A stretch of 64,000 bases of DNA from Hymenolepis diminuta (Eukaryota; Platyhelminthes; Cestoda; Cyclophyllidea; Hymenolepididae), in contig CAADRB010000012.1 in NCBI GenBank assembly GCA_900708905.1, positions 2,843,394 to 2,907,393 of the forward strand, given 5' to 3'. Under the pieces are notes generated by a model, which worked only from the letters and a program-made list of their open reading frames with translations, ran no database searches and was not told where the DNA came from. Made by a program: the position numbers and the translations under genes. Shown piece by piece: positions 51,857-64,000 of this stretch (position 1 is the stretch's first letter; every line of letters starts with the position of its first letter).

Positions 51857-52099
51857 ACTCCATTGGAATCCTCTAGAGGCTTGTATAGATTATAAAATAT
51901 GGATGAAAATAAATGAAAAGCTTCTCTTTCAAAATACTTTCCAATGATGGAAGACTTACCTACAAGCCTAAATGCATATGCCATAAGAATGGGTAGTATT
52001 TGAACAACAGATAGGATATTGAAAAGAGATATATTAAATAAAGTGAATAAATAAGTTAGGTCAGACGGGAAGAAGTGTTGCTGAAATCTTTGAAGGCGC
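51857..52099. other. Tail-to-tail spacer between HEATR6 and calpain
   Basis: Only 243 bp separate the two convergent stop codons, so the 3' UTRs must be very short or overlap. The plus strand has AATAAA at 51908-51913. I see no AATAAA on the minus strand before the HEATR6 coding sequence begins. Confidence 0.7.
51908..51913 (+). terminator. Polyadenylation signal of HEATR6
   Basis: AATAAA 52 nt after the HEATR6 stop codon. Further AATAAA copies lie at about 52036-52050. Confidence 0.6.
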
Positions 52100-55000
52100 T
52101 TAAGTGTAGAGGACGCACCGCAGGAACTAAAAAGAAATAAAGCAGTAATGACTGTGTGAGTTGCCAATTATCTAGTTAATTTCCCATTTAATTTTTACCC
52201 AGACGCGTGGATTCTGGACATAGAAATCTCTCGGTCTGAACCATCTGTCAATTTTGCCTCTAACGATTGTAGCTTCCCACTATATAAGACGTCCCCTCTG
52301 AGGTTTTCTTGACGTAGCTCGCCCCCGTTTCATATCAGTCAAAGTTGTAAAATTAAGGGTCCCTAAAATGCTCCCCACTTTAGTTGTTCGGATTAGATTA
52401 CTGATTCGCAGCCAGACAAGTGTGCGCTGGTTTTATGCGAGACGAAAAAGCAGGTGTTAAATTGGAGGAGTACTGAGTCAAAAACTTGAGATGAGTTAGT
52501 GCTAGCGAAAATCAATTATCAATGATCAGCACAGGCTGCGCTGACAGGCGTCAGTGATCGGATAGCCACAACAGGGTCATTATGTCCTCAGTTTATAGCA
52601 CAGCTGTTCAGTTATTGTAGACTCTAGCAGTCCCAAACTGTATTCCTCAGATAAACGGGTTGGTCCTTAATCAACCTGTCGTCTTCACTTACTGTTTTCA
52701 ATTCTCCGATTTTACCTCGTATTCTAATTTTCCTTAGCATATTATGCATTGAAACATACCACATCAACGTTGAAGGTAGCTCTATTTCCTCCACGATTAT
52801 CCAGATTCTCCTTGAACTTGCTAAAAACAGTTATCAAACGCACAAGAAGGAGGATGAAGTCGTCAAATACAATGACACCATTGTGGGCATATCGACAGAC
52901 GATTGCTTTGAAAATGTCATTGCTAATACTGATTCCGGTATCACTGAGGACAGTACGCAGATCGTAGGTTCGAAGTCGGCCAGCATTTGCAGAGTCTGCC
53001 TCTTTAAAAATGGTCTTCAAAGGAAAAGTGGTATAAGCACATTATCCACCCGTTTTATGAACAGATTAAGCTACTGAAATAGTAGTAAGTAGTTTAACTA
53101 ACCAACCAGAGACGGAGTTCATACCAGAGAGTCTGGAATTCCTCAAATCCAAGAGTTCCACTAGTGTCAACCTAAAATATACCATAGTTAAGGACGAAAC
53201 GGGAATTCATGAGGAAGAAAGTAGTAATGATGAAAAGCTTACGTCCATAAGAGCGACCATGCTTCTTGCAGTCTCCAAACTGAAGCCTTCGAATGATTCA
53301 CCGACTAGAATAGAGGAATTAATGAGCAGATGACTAAGAAGAATATGGGTGAAAACAAATGCTTCTTCAGTAAAATTATGAATACCTAAGTAAGGGTCGT
53401 GTTTTAATATACGGGATGTGTAAGGTATATGAGAACACTTATATTTTTGTAATTTAAACTAACCCGATAATAAGTAATGTATTTTTTATATCAGAAGATC
53501 TCATGTCAGATACTACTATAACCAATGAAATAAAAAGACAAGAATTTAGAAGTTGCAAGATTTTTACAAGACGCCACATCTTTCGTTTGCTAAGTTATAA
53601 AGGAGCTGCTGGATGAAAACAATGGCGACGAGTTGGCCGCCACGAGGGAGAGAAAACAGGAGCACTGTCAACGCTCTGCTTACTCATTCACTCACTTAGA
53701 ACACCTGAGTTTGTGAAAAGATTGCATAACATGATGGATGAAAATCCTGGGAAATCAATGCACGACATTTTGGCAAATATTTTTAGATGTCAAAGGAACA
53801 ATAAGGAATGTTCTTCATCAAGACCTCGGATACAAGTCTCACACGTTCTTAGACGAGATCATCAGTCTACGTAGATAAAGACAATTCAGGAGAACCGTTT
53901 AATGCGTGCAAAATGACTCTTAAACAAATTGAAGTATCCAGAAGAACAGGTTTTTCTTCGACGAAAAAAACTTCCACCAGGCTGAAAAGGCCAATCGAAG
54001 AAATGATTGGTGGTTGGTTATGTGCGGGCGACCCCACTGAAGTTCCAACTGTTATGCACGCGCATGAATTTTCCAGCAAGTGATGATATTCTCCGGTGTT
54101 GTTAGTAGTGAGGGAGGGGCACCTCATGACTCATCACGTTCTTCAACAGGGCCTTAGGGTCATTGCCGATGTAGATGCAGATGCCTATGTGAAGACTTCA
54201 ATCCATTGTTGTTAACCCGCCTTCGATAGACAGCGTAATCAATGGAGGAAGACACCTTCCCTCTCCTCCCTCCCCCCTCCCCACTCCCTGTGGCCTCCAA
54301 CAAGACTCGCCTCCATCCTCTAAAACCCTCAATACTCACGATTGGATCATCGAGAATTCTCACACCACACCAGACTTATGGCCGCCTCCTAACTCGCCAA
54401 ACCTTAATTCTCCGTATTATTATATGTGGGACGAACAGGGTATGGTTGAAAAGGAAGTTAATAAGCAGTCGCTTTCGGACTCGAATGGAGCGTATGAAAG
54501 AAGCCGAAGGAGGATGTACAGAATAAAACCTATGTTAGCATTATGTTTATTTGTTTTGTCAAAAAAACCGTAAGTTTCAACTATTAACAGTTTCATTTTC
54601 TACTTTTTTAAAAGTGTGTCAGGTGCCCTCAGATGCCTTACGCACGCTGTAATATGTCAAATAGCAAGATTTAGAATTCTAGTTGTGTATACCTAACAGT
54701 TGCAGAATACGCATCAAAATTTATGGACGGGAATTTTACCATTAGTCATGAAAACCGCTAAGTATCATTTTCAAAATGTATTATAAAATACAGCATTTAG
54801 TATTTAATCTAACCACTCGCGAATCTACATTTAATTTTACTCTGTCTTCGAAAACAGTTCGATTTACCTTTTCTAATTACTATTTGTAGTTAGGTAGAAA
54901 AAGTACCATCCTTAATTTTCAGCAGTGAAATATCTCTGGCACACGGTAAGTTCTAAACCTTCAGCACTTCACAAATTTTAAAAAAACTTACGGATGAGAA

Positions 55001-58000
55001 TGTAACAGTGAAAAAACCCGCTGTTTGATGGAACAAAAATTCACAGAAAATGAGCCTACTACATTATTTTTTCCAATGAATTCAGGAAAACTAGCTGTTA
55101 TTTTATGTTTTTTCCTTACGCGAAATAAGAAGAACATACAAAACGATATAGTGACCTTCCAAAGCCGATTCTTAAATGGATACGCTGATTCAGTTGAATA
55201 AAAAGTGTCTAATTTTAACCTCTTGCAAATTCTACCTGCATTTTTTGACTTCATTGCATTGGTTTATTCATAGAGACTTAAACACAGATATTCATTTTGA
55301 CTTAATTTCGTTCAATTTAAGTAGGCAAAATTTTCATTGAAATTCATTAACTCCAATTTTAAACAAATCCAGGTCCCTTAAATAGCCCAACTTTCAAATA
55401 TTATATACATAAAAATATCCAGACATACCCTTATTCTCAAAGACTCTATTGAGGATGTTCCTCAAATCTTCCGCCTCAATATCACCAGATTCACCAGCGA
55501 TTGCATCGAAAGCTGATCTCAATTTGGCAATCATCTCCTCATCCTTCGGCATAGATGGCAAAGGCTGCAAGGAATAAATGAAAAACACCCATGCTACTTG
55601 TTATGCTTTTAAGTATATACTATATTTAAGGGGCAGTTGAGACTTACCGCTATTGGATCAACACCACAAGTTATCTGATCGTCCAATTCACTAGAAATGA
55701 AATTTAAAAAAATAGGATAAGAAGCAGAGAGAAAAGGGGGACTATAGTTGATTATTTCTACCAATTCGAGAGTAATTATGTTGTTTTTTGGAATTAATAA
55801 TTTAGTTATTTTAAAAACTAGTTGTCTATTACATGAGTAATAGTAACAACCCACATAAAATTACCCGATTTCTGAAATTTATATTCGAATGAGCACATTT
55901 ATTAATCTATGTATATGCTAATCTGAGATTACATTAGGAGATACTGATTTTAAAGACGATAGTGCACAAAGCATTACTGATTTTGTCTTTCATTCCTTTA
56001 GGCAACTTTAAGAAATACTACTTTTTCCTTTGCATAAATTTTGAAACTATTCATCTACAATCAGGTGTTTTAGCGTCGACTTAGTTGCATATTAAAGTGA
56101 ATAGAATAGAACGACTTTGCCATATGAAAAATATTAACTTTAAAAAACCTCTCGCAATTATGATTACGTACCTAGCAGTATATGGTCGTTCAGAGAAGAT
56201 TCGTAGCAGGAATTTGGCTTCTTCGTTAGGTTGGAAAGTTGAAGGCACAATTACATAATCACCTGGCATAAGTTTGTGACGGCCACAAACCTCTCTCGTA
56301 TTTGCATAAATCGATCTAGCTGCCATCTGAGTACGGCGGAAAAATTCTTTTGTGAGTAAGGCATTTACTGGCGCTCCTTTGGGGAACTAGATTTGAGTAA
56401 AAAAAATAATAAATTAGATAGATCGGGAGATTTTAAAAATTATTCTTGAAAACAGGTATAAATCTTACGGGATAGATGCAGTAGCCGATGGAGAATGGAT
56501 CCTGACGTTTCTCACGCATCCCTTTCTGGAGCAAACCGACAACAATTGTTCCAGTCGGATCATCGTCATCTTCATCTGCATCAACTACTGAAACTCTGAT
56601 CTGTGGGTTCATGTGGAAAGTGTCTGCAAGAAAGATATCAGATTCAAACTGAGAAGATATTGAAATCGTTCAAAATCCAATAAAAACCCGAAAACTGTCG
56701 ATTAGTGCACACGATTACTGGTATTATATGGTATTCGTATTCGCATAATTTCATTAGTTATTCATGATTATTGAATAACTAACTCGGAAATCTTACACTA
56801 CTCAGTATAAACGACAAATATTATAAAAACTTTTCGTTACCATGCAGGAAGCAACGGCTTCGTGACTCTAAAGATAGGGGTGATGTACACTTATTTTTAA
56901 CTAAATGTTATTAAGAAATCGTAAATGAATGCAAACCATCGCTCTTGAAAAACCAGTGTCTGCGATTTTCACCCACTTGCCTTGAAAGCTAAGTTCATAC
57001 CGAAAGCTCCCAAAATTTCAGGTTTCAGGACAAGTACTAACAGCAAATGGGGCTATGCGGAAGTCTTAGTTTCAAGACTGAAACCTCCCTATTTACCCTT
57101 ATCCTCCCAGTAAATGTCGTATTGAAGATAATTTTCCTCGCCCAAAGCGTAAATTACATATAACATTTACTAAAATTGACTAAATAAAACATCCACAATA
57201 TAATAAGCAAAATATATCTATCGATCTACAACAAGGCACTGAAAGACTGATACAACCAGAAGATAGTAAGAACGAGAGTATCTCATTCAGACCTAAATAA
57301 AGTCTTATAAGCCTGTTCGAATAAACTTTGCAAAAAAGACAAACCCCGATTGTTCAAGCATCCACCAGCAGTAGAATTTCTCAGCCATTCTCCTTCATGC
57401 CTTGTCATTTCCCACTTTCGTTTTTTGCCGCCTCCCTTAGTTTCCACGTTTTCGAACTCTGGGCTCAAGTGGCACATCTCGAGTCGACTGAAGTAACGCT
57501 TGAAGTCCTCAAAAGCCATCCAGAATTCGCCATCATTTTCAAATGTCAAGCCAATCCGCATTCTCTCCTCGGGGGAGATACGAGACCATTCCTCCGATTT
57601 ATCACTCCAAGGACCCGACCATTCTCGATCGTTTCCCCAGGGATTCCTCAATCGAACCATTTGAATGTGTTTGCCTCCCCTCTCTCGGAACTGGAATAGA
57701 CACAAAAAACTACCGTCAATGAAAAAAAATCAGCTACTGAAGAATTTTCAGTAATTGTGTTTCCTGGATAAATAGAAGGAAAACTAAGTGCTTTCATGCA
57801 TGCTTGGAAAAAGAACGAAGAATTCCGCGTGCAAAAAACACAAAACAATCGACCAAGGTGCGGGGAAGTAAAGACAAACTAATAAAATCTTAGTCCTATA
57901 ATTACTCATATATATTCATATTTAGGCCGTACTACTAACGGGGTTGAATGCATCAAATATATCTCGATGCAGCTGGTGAGTGCAAAATGTGATAACTTAC

Positions 58001-59090
58001 GTTGAGATTGAACTACAAGAACCAAAAAGATGTGATTAACAAATAAATGGATGCTTATACTATGTAAATAATAACATAATAAGTAGTGCAAACGAAAATA
58101 TACCAGATAACAGTTTTCAGATACGGCTCGGCACTTCTTTGATAGAACTTAACAATAGTAAGTATACTACCCATATTTTTAAGTAATTAACTTACAGTTC
58201 GGACATCAGTGATTGAATACGCATGTCCCTTAATGAGACCAAGGGGTCCGTCAGCTTCTATCTCAGAAGGATTGGCATCAATTGAACAAGCAAGAAGGGA
58301 GCATCTGCTATGAGCTCGATTCATGATGTTGAAGAGATTCTCAGGTGCAGAAACGCCCAGGTCGATCATCTCGCACATTCCTCCAGTGAAATCTTCCATA
58401 CCCTCAGAAGTTGTGCCTCCACGAAGAGCATCGTAACTCCCTACGAGTCTACAGAAATTACGTAAAAAGCACTAAGCATAATGTTCTAAAATAAGCATAA
58501 CCATTAGTTTACAAAGTGAGGTGGACAGGGAGATTCCCAGCATCAAGAATTTGAGGAGACTGCTATAACAATAAAACCACTTATTTGTTACGGTGATGGA
58601 ATTAGTGGATACATGGTCCTCTCTAGTGTGGATTTGAGAACGATGTTGTCCAATATTAAGCTGGTAGTGTATTCTTATTAGTTGTGAGCATTTAAGGTCC
58701 AATACAGTTCAGCTTGGGTGCATTGCTTCTCAGTAAGGCTTGTATCCGATCGTGCCTATTCTCTCACATTTTAGAGTAGAGTAACAGTCTGGTAACCCTC
58801 TAGTCAACCGCAAATTATGAACATGAAAAATTATCTATTCATCGAACACCTCCAACTTACTTGGCATAGGCCTTTTCCAACAGTGCGGACCAGAATTCAT
58901 TTCTATCGCTGGAGTGGACGAAAGAAAGATGTCCACCTTCAGTCGGCAAGCGATCGTCAACCACGACGTCCACCCAGTAGCCGAAACGCCAGAAGCGAAA
59001 CCAAAACATTCCCACATAAGCGAAGCCACCATTTGCATTCAGTCCAGTCCCATCTGAGCTCTTGACGAAGGACTGACCACTCGGAATAAC
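52100..59090 (-). CDS. CAPN: Calpain cysteine protease with penta-EF-hand (5' exons missing)
   Basis: Exons in transcript order: 58861-59090, 58196-58448, 57345-57690, 56469-56623, 56172-56386, 55648-55690, 55429-55564, 53243-53304, 53103-53171, 52760-53014 and 52100-52126 (1791 nt, 596 aa plus stop); all junctions fit in phase. Calpains are Ca2+-activated cytosolic proteases. The window holds the second half of the protease core: [31 protein letters not shown], catalytic His in KGHAYSITD (residue 152, window numbering) and catalytic Asn in RNPWGN (177). The domain III sandwich follows ([10 protein letters not shown], about 278; [11 protein letters not shown], about 370), then five EF-hand-like motifs. 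Only EF2 ([12 protein letters not shown], split by a 71-nt intron) looks canonical; EF3 and EF4 lack acidic ligands. The last exon is 27 nt and gives VFLRCVLYT. The exon with the active-site Cys (GDCW type) is not seen up to 64000. A mariner copy lies in intron 7. Confidence 0.88.
53305..55428 (-). other. Calpain intron 7 carrying a mariner insertion
   Basis: This 2.1-kb intron lies between the calpain EF1 and EF2 exons. The mariner copy at 53410-54651 accounts for more than half of it. The remainder is AT-rich with nothing recognisable. Confidence 0.7.
53410..54651 (+). mobile_element. Mariner-family element, longer copy 2
   Basis: About 1.24 kb, antisense to calpain in its intron 7. The left end (from 53410) and right end (to 54651, ...cgcacgctg then TA) match the terminal inverted repeats of copy 1 (28106-29094) with TA at both ends. 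The broken transposase keeps [17 protein letters not shown] (about 53710), then, after a frameshift, [11 protein letters not shown] (helix-turn-helix region), FFDEKNF with the first catalytic Asp at 53960-53962, and LQQDS with the second at 54304-54306. SPNL at the third site has Asn (54400-54402) instead of Asp. The spacing of second to third site is about 32 residues, near the mariner DD34D class. A pyrimidine tract interrupts the frame before LQQDS, as in copy 1. The final EAEGGCTE matches a mariner C-terminus. Inactive. Confidence 0.88.
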
Positions 59091-61191
59091 CTTGAGGAAG
59101 AGATAATTGTATTAAAGAGAGAACATTCCAATCACGAAATAGAGTGCTAATAAAATTCTGAAAGAATAAAACGATTACATAAAGAAAATAATCAAGTGAA
59201 AGCCTAAATTAAATTTCATATTTTCTCCCTTTTGAATACGAGAAAAATACAGCTTTTTTAAAAATCTTGGGTAAAGAGTTCGCTTAATTTAAGTCAAAAG
59301 AGAAATGGTACCTTTTAATTTAAATACCGTATCTACTTGTTTTTTTCCGGAAAATGGGGATATAAAAGTATAGATTGATTACTGTATGCATATTTACAAT
59401 GGCATTAATAATTATTTAGCAAGTTCATTTTTCCGTTTCTTCATGTATTAGTTATGGGTCTGGAGTAATTTCCTGAAATTATACCTTACTTAACAGTATC
59501 ATTAACGGGGTCAAATATGCTATAGGCTGTAAGCAATCCTACTTTGTGTTGTCCTTCTGCTTTAAAGTTGCCCATTCAGGGATGTTAACTTCAACTTCTG
59601 AGAAACCAATCCTTTACGACGGCAAACTTAGAGACTATTAATCTCAAGCAGCCAATCTCCATATAGACATCACGATTGGTCATGAGTAGCGGTGCTCCAA
59701 GTGTTCATATTAATAATCAATAATTCTAGGTCACTTCCTAATCATCTTCGTACTGTCCTACCTTTGAAAATAACTTAATTCATTTTTTTTCAATACGCAA
59801 GGTTGAAGTGTACTACATTTTTCTAGCCTTCGTATAACTTTAACGGACTTTCTTACTAAGAGATTAAGTCTAATAAGCTGTCAGAGCGAATTAAAGGCGA
59901 AAAATTTAATTTCAATTACATTAAATGGAATGAAAATTCATAAAAGCAACAAGTGAAACGGACAGGACAAAAGTCAGATCTTATAGAAAAACCATTTAAC
60001 ATTAGAACATTAGTATTGAATTTAATTAGCAAAATATTGCTCCAAGGTAATTTCAATGATTGCGAAATGGAAATTTCTTTGAGAGAATCGCAACTATTGG
60101 AGTGGAGATATAAAACAGTTTAGGCATTAATAGATAAGAAAAACTTGTCGCAGCTAACATGGGATTATTTAGGCATATAAATGTTACTAATTTAAATTCA
60201 GTTTCAGCCTAAATTCACTAATAAATATATTTCTACTAATCATTGCTAAAAAATATACAAGTTGCTTCATAGGAGTGGAGAAACTGTTTAACCATGAAGC
60301 GAAAAGGTTGATGTACTTTCCCCTATCAAGGTCAGAAGAGTAAAGTACATAAAAAAGCAGATAATTTTACTTGTGTGTAATACTAAACCCATGAATCAAA
60401 TTTTGATTTTACTATTCAGATTTTGATCTAATAAACTTGCGCATATCTAGATATACTCTTTCCAACTAGTTAGAATTGGCTTGTGAAATACACCACAAAA
60501 ATGCAAATGAAAGTAAACGTCTGTTCTTGAAAAACGCTCATCGCGTCGTCTGATTGATGAGTTTCAACATTAAGCTTTAATGGGAAGTAACGCTCTCAAA
60601 TAGCTCTAGCAATAAAGGTGTTAAGTACAGATTTTTACCGAGATCAAAAGCAATATTCACTTTTCAGGGCCAAAATCCTCCATTGTTAAAATCAGCTAAG
60701 CCCCCATCGCGAAAAATATGTTAATTTTTTTATACCCGTGTCTGGATATATAAGTCTGATAAGGGTGCAATTATCGGTGAAATTATTGATTGACCAGGAA
60801 GCCAATCATTCCACACATATTTATCAACAAATCTACATAAAAATTTATTTCCTTCATATATGAACGAAACAAATGTAGCCAGATTGTAACCATTGTAGGA
60901 ACCTAGATATATAGCAAAGGCAGTCTAGATCATTCAAGTAGCAATACAACTTTATAAAAATGGCAACACAGATGTGTGCTATCCTTATAGAAAGTTCCGA
61001 AAGTTCTCTCCTCATCTCCATGAAAAATTTGTGATAAAAAGGGTACAAATATCCATTTGGTTGATTGAAGGAAACAAAGAAAAATTTTCACAAGTTACAA
61101 TTACAGAATATGATGAAAGAGACTAGGATTGATCAAATGCTTTTACTATAGTACCCCACAGGGTGTGAACTAGAATCTAAACTGACATCGT

Positions 61192-61241
61192 NNNNNNNNN
61201 NNNNNNNNNNNNNNNNNNNNNNNNNNNNNNNNNNNNNNNNN
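61192..61241. other. Assembly gap of 50 N
   Basis: Fifty consecutive N, probably a fixed-length placeholder of unknown true size. Sequence such as a calpain 5' exon could be hidden here. Confidence 0.99.
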
Positions 61242-62446
61242 GGTACTCCTATAGAAAACAGACATCAGCATACCTAACAAACATCACACTTTTCTGAAAA
61301 CAATCTAAGATCAAGCGTTGTAAAGCTTTGGAGCTATAGTTTTACCTAGATCTATGAACAAATAGAATCTTTCCATGTTATGAAGTTTATCCATTATGTG
61401 CCATTTTGTATTTTCTTTGCTTAGTGTGCTAATAATGACCTCCCTGAGTAACAACTTGACTGTGCAAGACCTCTTATAGCCGCGGTCAATTTTTAAAGAC
61501 ATGCGTGCCTTCTCTTATTGGGCGTGTCCACTCCCAATAACAACACCTTGATTACAATTATATGATTCAGAGTTGCTGAAAAATAACGAACTATGGGTTT
61601 ACTGAAACTCGTATTATAACATAATTATTACTAATATATGTTTTCACCTAAGTCCGTACTTCAATGTACCAATACTTTTTTAATCTGCATGTGTGAAGTT
61701 TTTCTAATATTTAGCTGACTTGTAGATGTCGATGAATGTTTGACAAGCAGAGATGGTGATCAAGAACAGTGATCGGTCCGTGTGTACAAGATCATTCATT
61801 ACAGGATGTATGTAATCTCGTCTGTAATAAAGACGGATCTGAACAGGTGGTAGGATCTAAGAAATAGTCATAGGTGCTAACGGCTCCCATTCCAACAACA
61901 ATAGAACTCGTTTCAGTTATCGATCATATAAGTGAAAGAGTTATTCAACCAAATTCCTAATTAAGATAGTTCAAGATTAATTTAAAAAGAAAAGCATCTA
62001 GGTTTTAAAAATAAACAAAGTGGTTTTTAAAGTTGAAGTTAAACAAGAGATAGAGGCGCTAAGATGGACGAAAATAAAATACAATTTTGTTATTGTTTGA
62101 AAGTGGTGATGTTGATTCATTATATCGTGTCGTGAGAATAGAATGGATGACTCTGATACTTAAAATAGTAATAAAAATTTGTAATTAGCATTGGCAGATA
62201 AAACAATTAGGTACTTTTAATTAAAAAATAAAATACAAGTGGGTTTTTTAATAATTATATAACACGAAGGGAAAGTGAGTCACTAAACGTTTTATGTCAT
62301 GGGAACGGGATAACGGTTGCTAGAATTAATAAACAATTACTCATTACGGACATACTATTTTAAAATACAATAAAACTAGAATTATGATTCGTGTTGGGAA
62401 CTCTTTATATTTTTAAGTAGATAAGAACGTAGGCTAAGGTCAATAA

Positions 62447-62478
62447 AATATATATATATACATATATATGTATATATA
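62447..62478 (+). repeat. TA-rich microsatellite
   Basis: Alternating TA run with a few C and G interruptions. Confidence 0.85.
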
Positions 62479-62493
62479 AACATAAGGCACGCG

Positions 62494-62697
62494 TGTCAGT
62501 TACCGACACCTACGCTTCTCTCTCATCTCCTCTGTCCCTCAGCTCTCTCTACCTCTCTCTTACTCGCTTCCTTGAATACATTTTTGTCTAATCAATTCTT
62601 GGTGTCCCGATCTTACTCAAACAGCCACGAATTTGTGACTGTTGCGGTCGTTAGCTGTTAGCTGCCAGTCGTTAATTATTGACTTAACCCCAACAAG
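62494..62697 (+). other. Pyrimidine-rich block, possible solo LTR
   Basis: Begins TGTCAGTTACCGACA right after a TATATAAA-containing TA run, continues with a CT-rich stretch and ends near TTAACCCCAACA, so it has TG...CA ends about 200 bp apart. There is no second copy in the window and no clear target-site duplication. It could equally be ordinary simple sequence. Confidence 0.2.
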
Positions 62698-64000
62698 CAC
62701 TTCATCTGAGAAATTCTAAAATCCGCAAATACTTCTTCTTCTACAAATGAGAGATTAACAATCCTATGGGTGATAGGATGGGATGTAATTAAAACTCTAC
62801 AAATCCGCTACACAATTTTTGTAATATAGAGGGACTTGCACTCCAGTATTGTCTCATTTGGAATGATATGCTGTTTTGATTATGCAATTCAGTCTATTTT
62901 AAACAGAAAGTGAAGGAAATACACAGAACTAGATACGAGAATAAGGTAAAATGAGAGTAAAAGGTAAAGATATGAGGAGATATCTGAGTAAAATTTCTAA
63001 TTTCTATGACCATGTCGAAAATTACTGAAAAAGAATTTATTCTTCGAGGAATGAATGAAGCACGCAACATAAAGGAAAAGATTTATAAGTATAGAAAAAA
63101 TCCAGCAAACGATATCCTTCTCAATTTTCAAGGCATGAATAGATAATACTCTAGGTTTATCACGTTGGATTTAAATGGCAATAACTGCCTGAATCCATTC
63201 CATTCCAAGAGAATGAATTGAAAGGACCAATAGCAGTAAGGATAACGCCTATAAATCGTTATTCACGCTAAATATTTGCATTTCATTAATTAACAGGAAT
63301 GCTATTTATTTTACATCGCCACCCAATGTTTACCAGATGGTCAGCATGCCTAAAAATTAATTCACATCTAACAAACAAGAGACAAAATATAGTAAATATA
63401 TAAAGAAATTAATTTGTTTAACTCTAACAGTAGAATTAACTAAAACTGTTACTTCACTTTTGATGGCAGCGTCTAAATCTGATAAATTAATCAGATACGA
63501 TCGCAAGGAAAGGTGTGTCCACAGAGTCACGCGCGCGGAGGCATTTCGCAGCGATTTTACAACTTATTTGGCAATTATTTCAATCAAACGCAAATAATTA
63601 ACTTAACGCGTCCGAATAGAAGGAAATTGAGCCAATACTTACTATCAACTTGTTTGTCTATCTAGCTTGGCGTAACTACCTAAGCAAAATTAACATGATA
63701 CTTTCACGCAACTGAAATGTAGAAGTGCAACCAATCATAAGTGTAACATCAGCAGATTTTCAACAGGTTTTAAACTTCGAATAAAAGCATGTCATATGAT
63801 ATCATTTGTCAGGAAAAGAGACAGGTGGTGTATTAGCATAAAATGTTGAACTCTGTGTGCCCACTACTCTAGGTAAGCGAAAACATGATCAGAAACTGAC
63901 AACAAAGAATTACATTTGATAACTGCATGGGAGAACGTCATTGAATCAGTAAATGAGTATTGTAACTATCTGAAGCAATTACTATGTCTATGAAAGATAA

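Larger units (their letters stand above)
59091..64000. other. No recognised exon; probably calpain intron or upstream region
   Basis: The calpain exon at 58861-59090 begins in phase 0 after an AG, so more 5' exons are needed, including the one with the catalytic Cys. I found no GDCW-type sequence on the minus strand up to 64000. The stretch is AT-rich, with a 50-N gap (61192-61241), a TA-rich repeat (62447-62478) and a pyrimidine-rich segment (about 62510-62575). Confidence 0.5.

Noticed and set aside
54160..54363. Minus-strand open frame in calpain intron 7
   Set aside because: Antisense of the second mariner transposase remnant.
57328..57699. 123-codon plus-strand open frame
   Set aside because: It is the complement of the calpain exon that carries the catalytic Asn.
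1..64000. CRISPR arrays, operons, phage or bacterial features
   Set aside because: None seen. The genes are spliced and animal-like, and the repeats are microsatellites and transposon relics.

Overview
This window is eukaryotic: AT-rich DNA with spliced genes, GT-AG introns and no operon or ribosome-binding-site logic. The protein families, the mix of very short introns (36, 41, 57, 65 nt) with introns of 9-20 kb, and the relics of mariner, LINE and LTR elements fit a parasitic flatworm (Platyhelminthes). I cannot decide from this sequence alone between tapeworm and fluke.

Four multi-exon genes can be assembled, and every exon junction keeps the reading frame. (1) Minus strand, 38794 down to 6016 and running off the left edge: the 5' part of an SLC4 Na+-coupled bicarbonate transporter. 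Seven exons encode 271 residues of the N-terminal cytoplasmic domain over about 33 kb; the membrane domain is outside the window. (2) Plus strand, 41708-51856: a HEATR6-like armadillo/HEAT protein, nine exons, about 1047 residues. (3) Minus strand, 46504-49412: an ODF2-like coiled-coil centriole/cilium protein, nine exons, about 422 residues, lying wholly inside HEATR6 intron 5. (4) Minus strand, 59090 down to 52100: the last eleven exons (596 residues) of a calpain with catalytic His and Asn, the domain III beta-sandwich and a penta-EF-hand. The exon with the catalytic Cys is not in the window.

Layout: 1-6015 holds AT-rich sequence and a decayed LTR element with only a gag-like remnant (1382-3270). 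6016-38794 is the SLC4 gene, whose introns hold a mariner copy (28106-29094), a LINE relic (about 30440-32330), one copy of a dispersed repeat and microsatellites. 38795-41704 is the spacer between the divergent SLC4 and HEATR6 genes. 41705-51856 is HEATR6 with nested ODF2. A 243-bp tail-to-tail spacer follows, then calpain with a second mariner copy in one intron (53410-54651). 59091-64000 has no recognised exon and includes a 50-N assembly gap.

The four genes show no common pathway (ion transport, scaffold, cilium, protease). The most interesting features are architectural: a gene nested antisense within another, two mariner copies sharing the same inactivating changes, and a gag-only LTR element. 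I found no convincing new molecular system.
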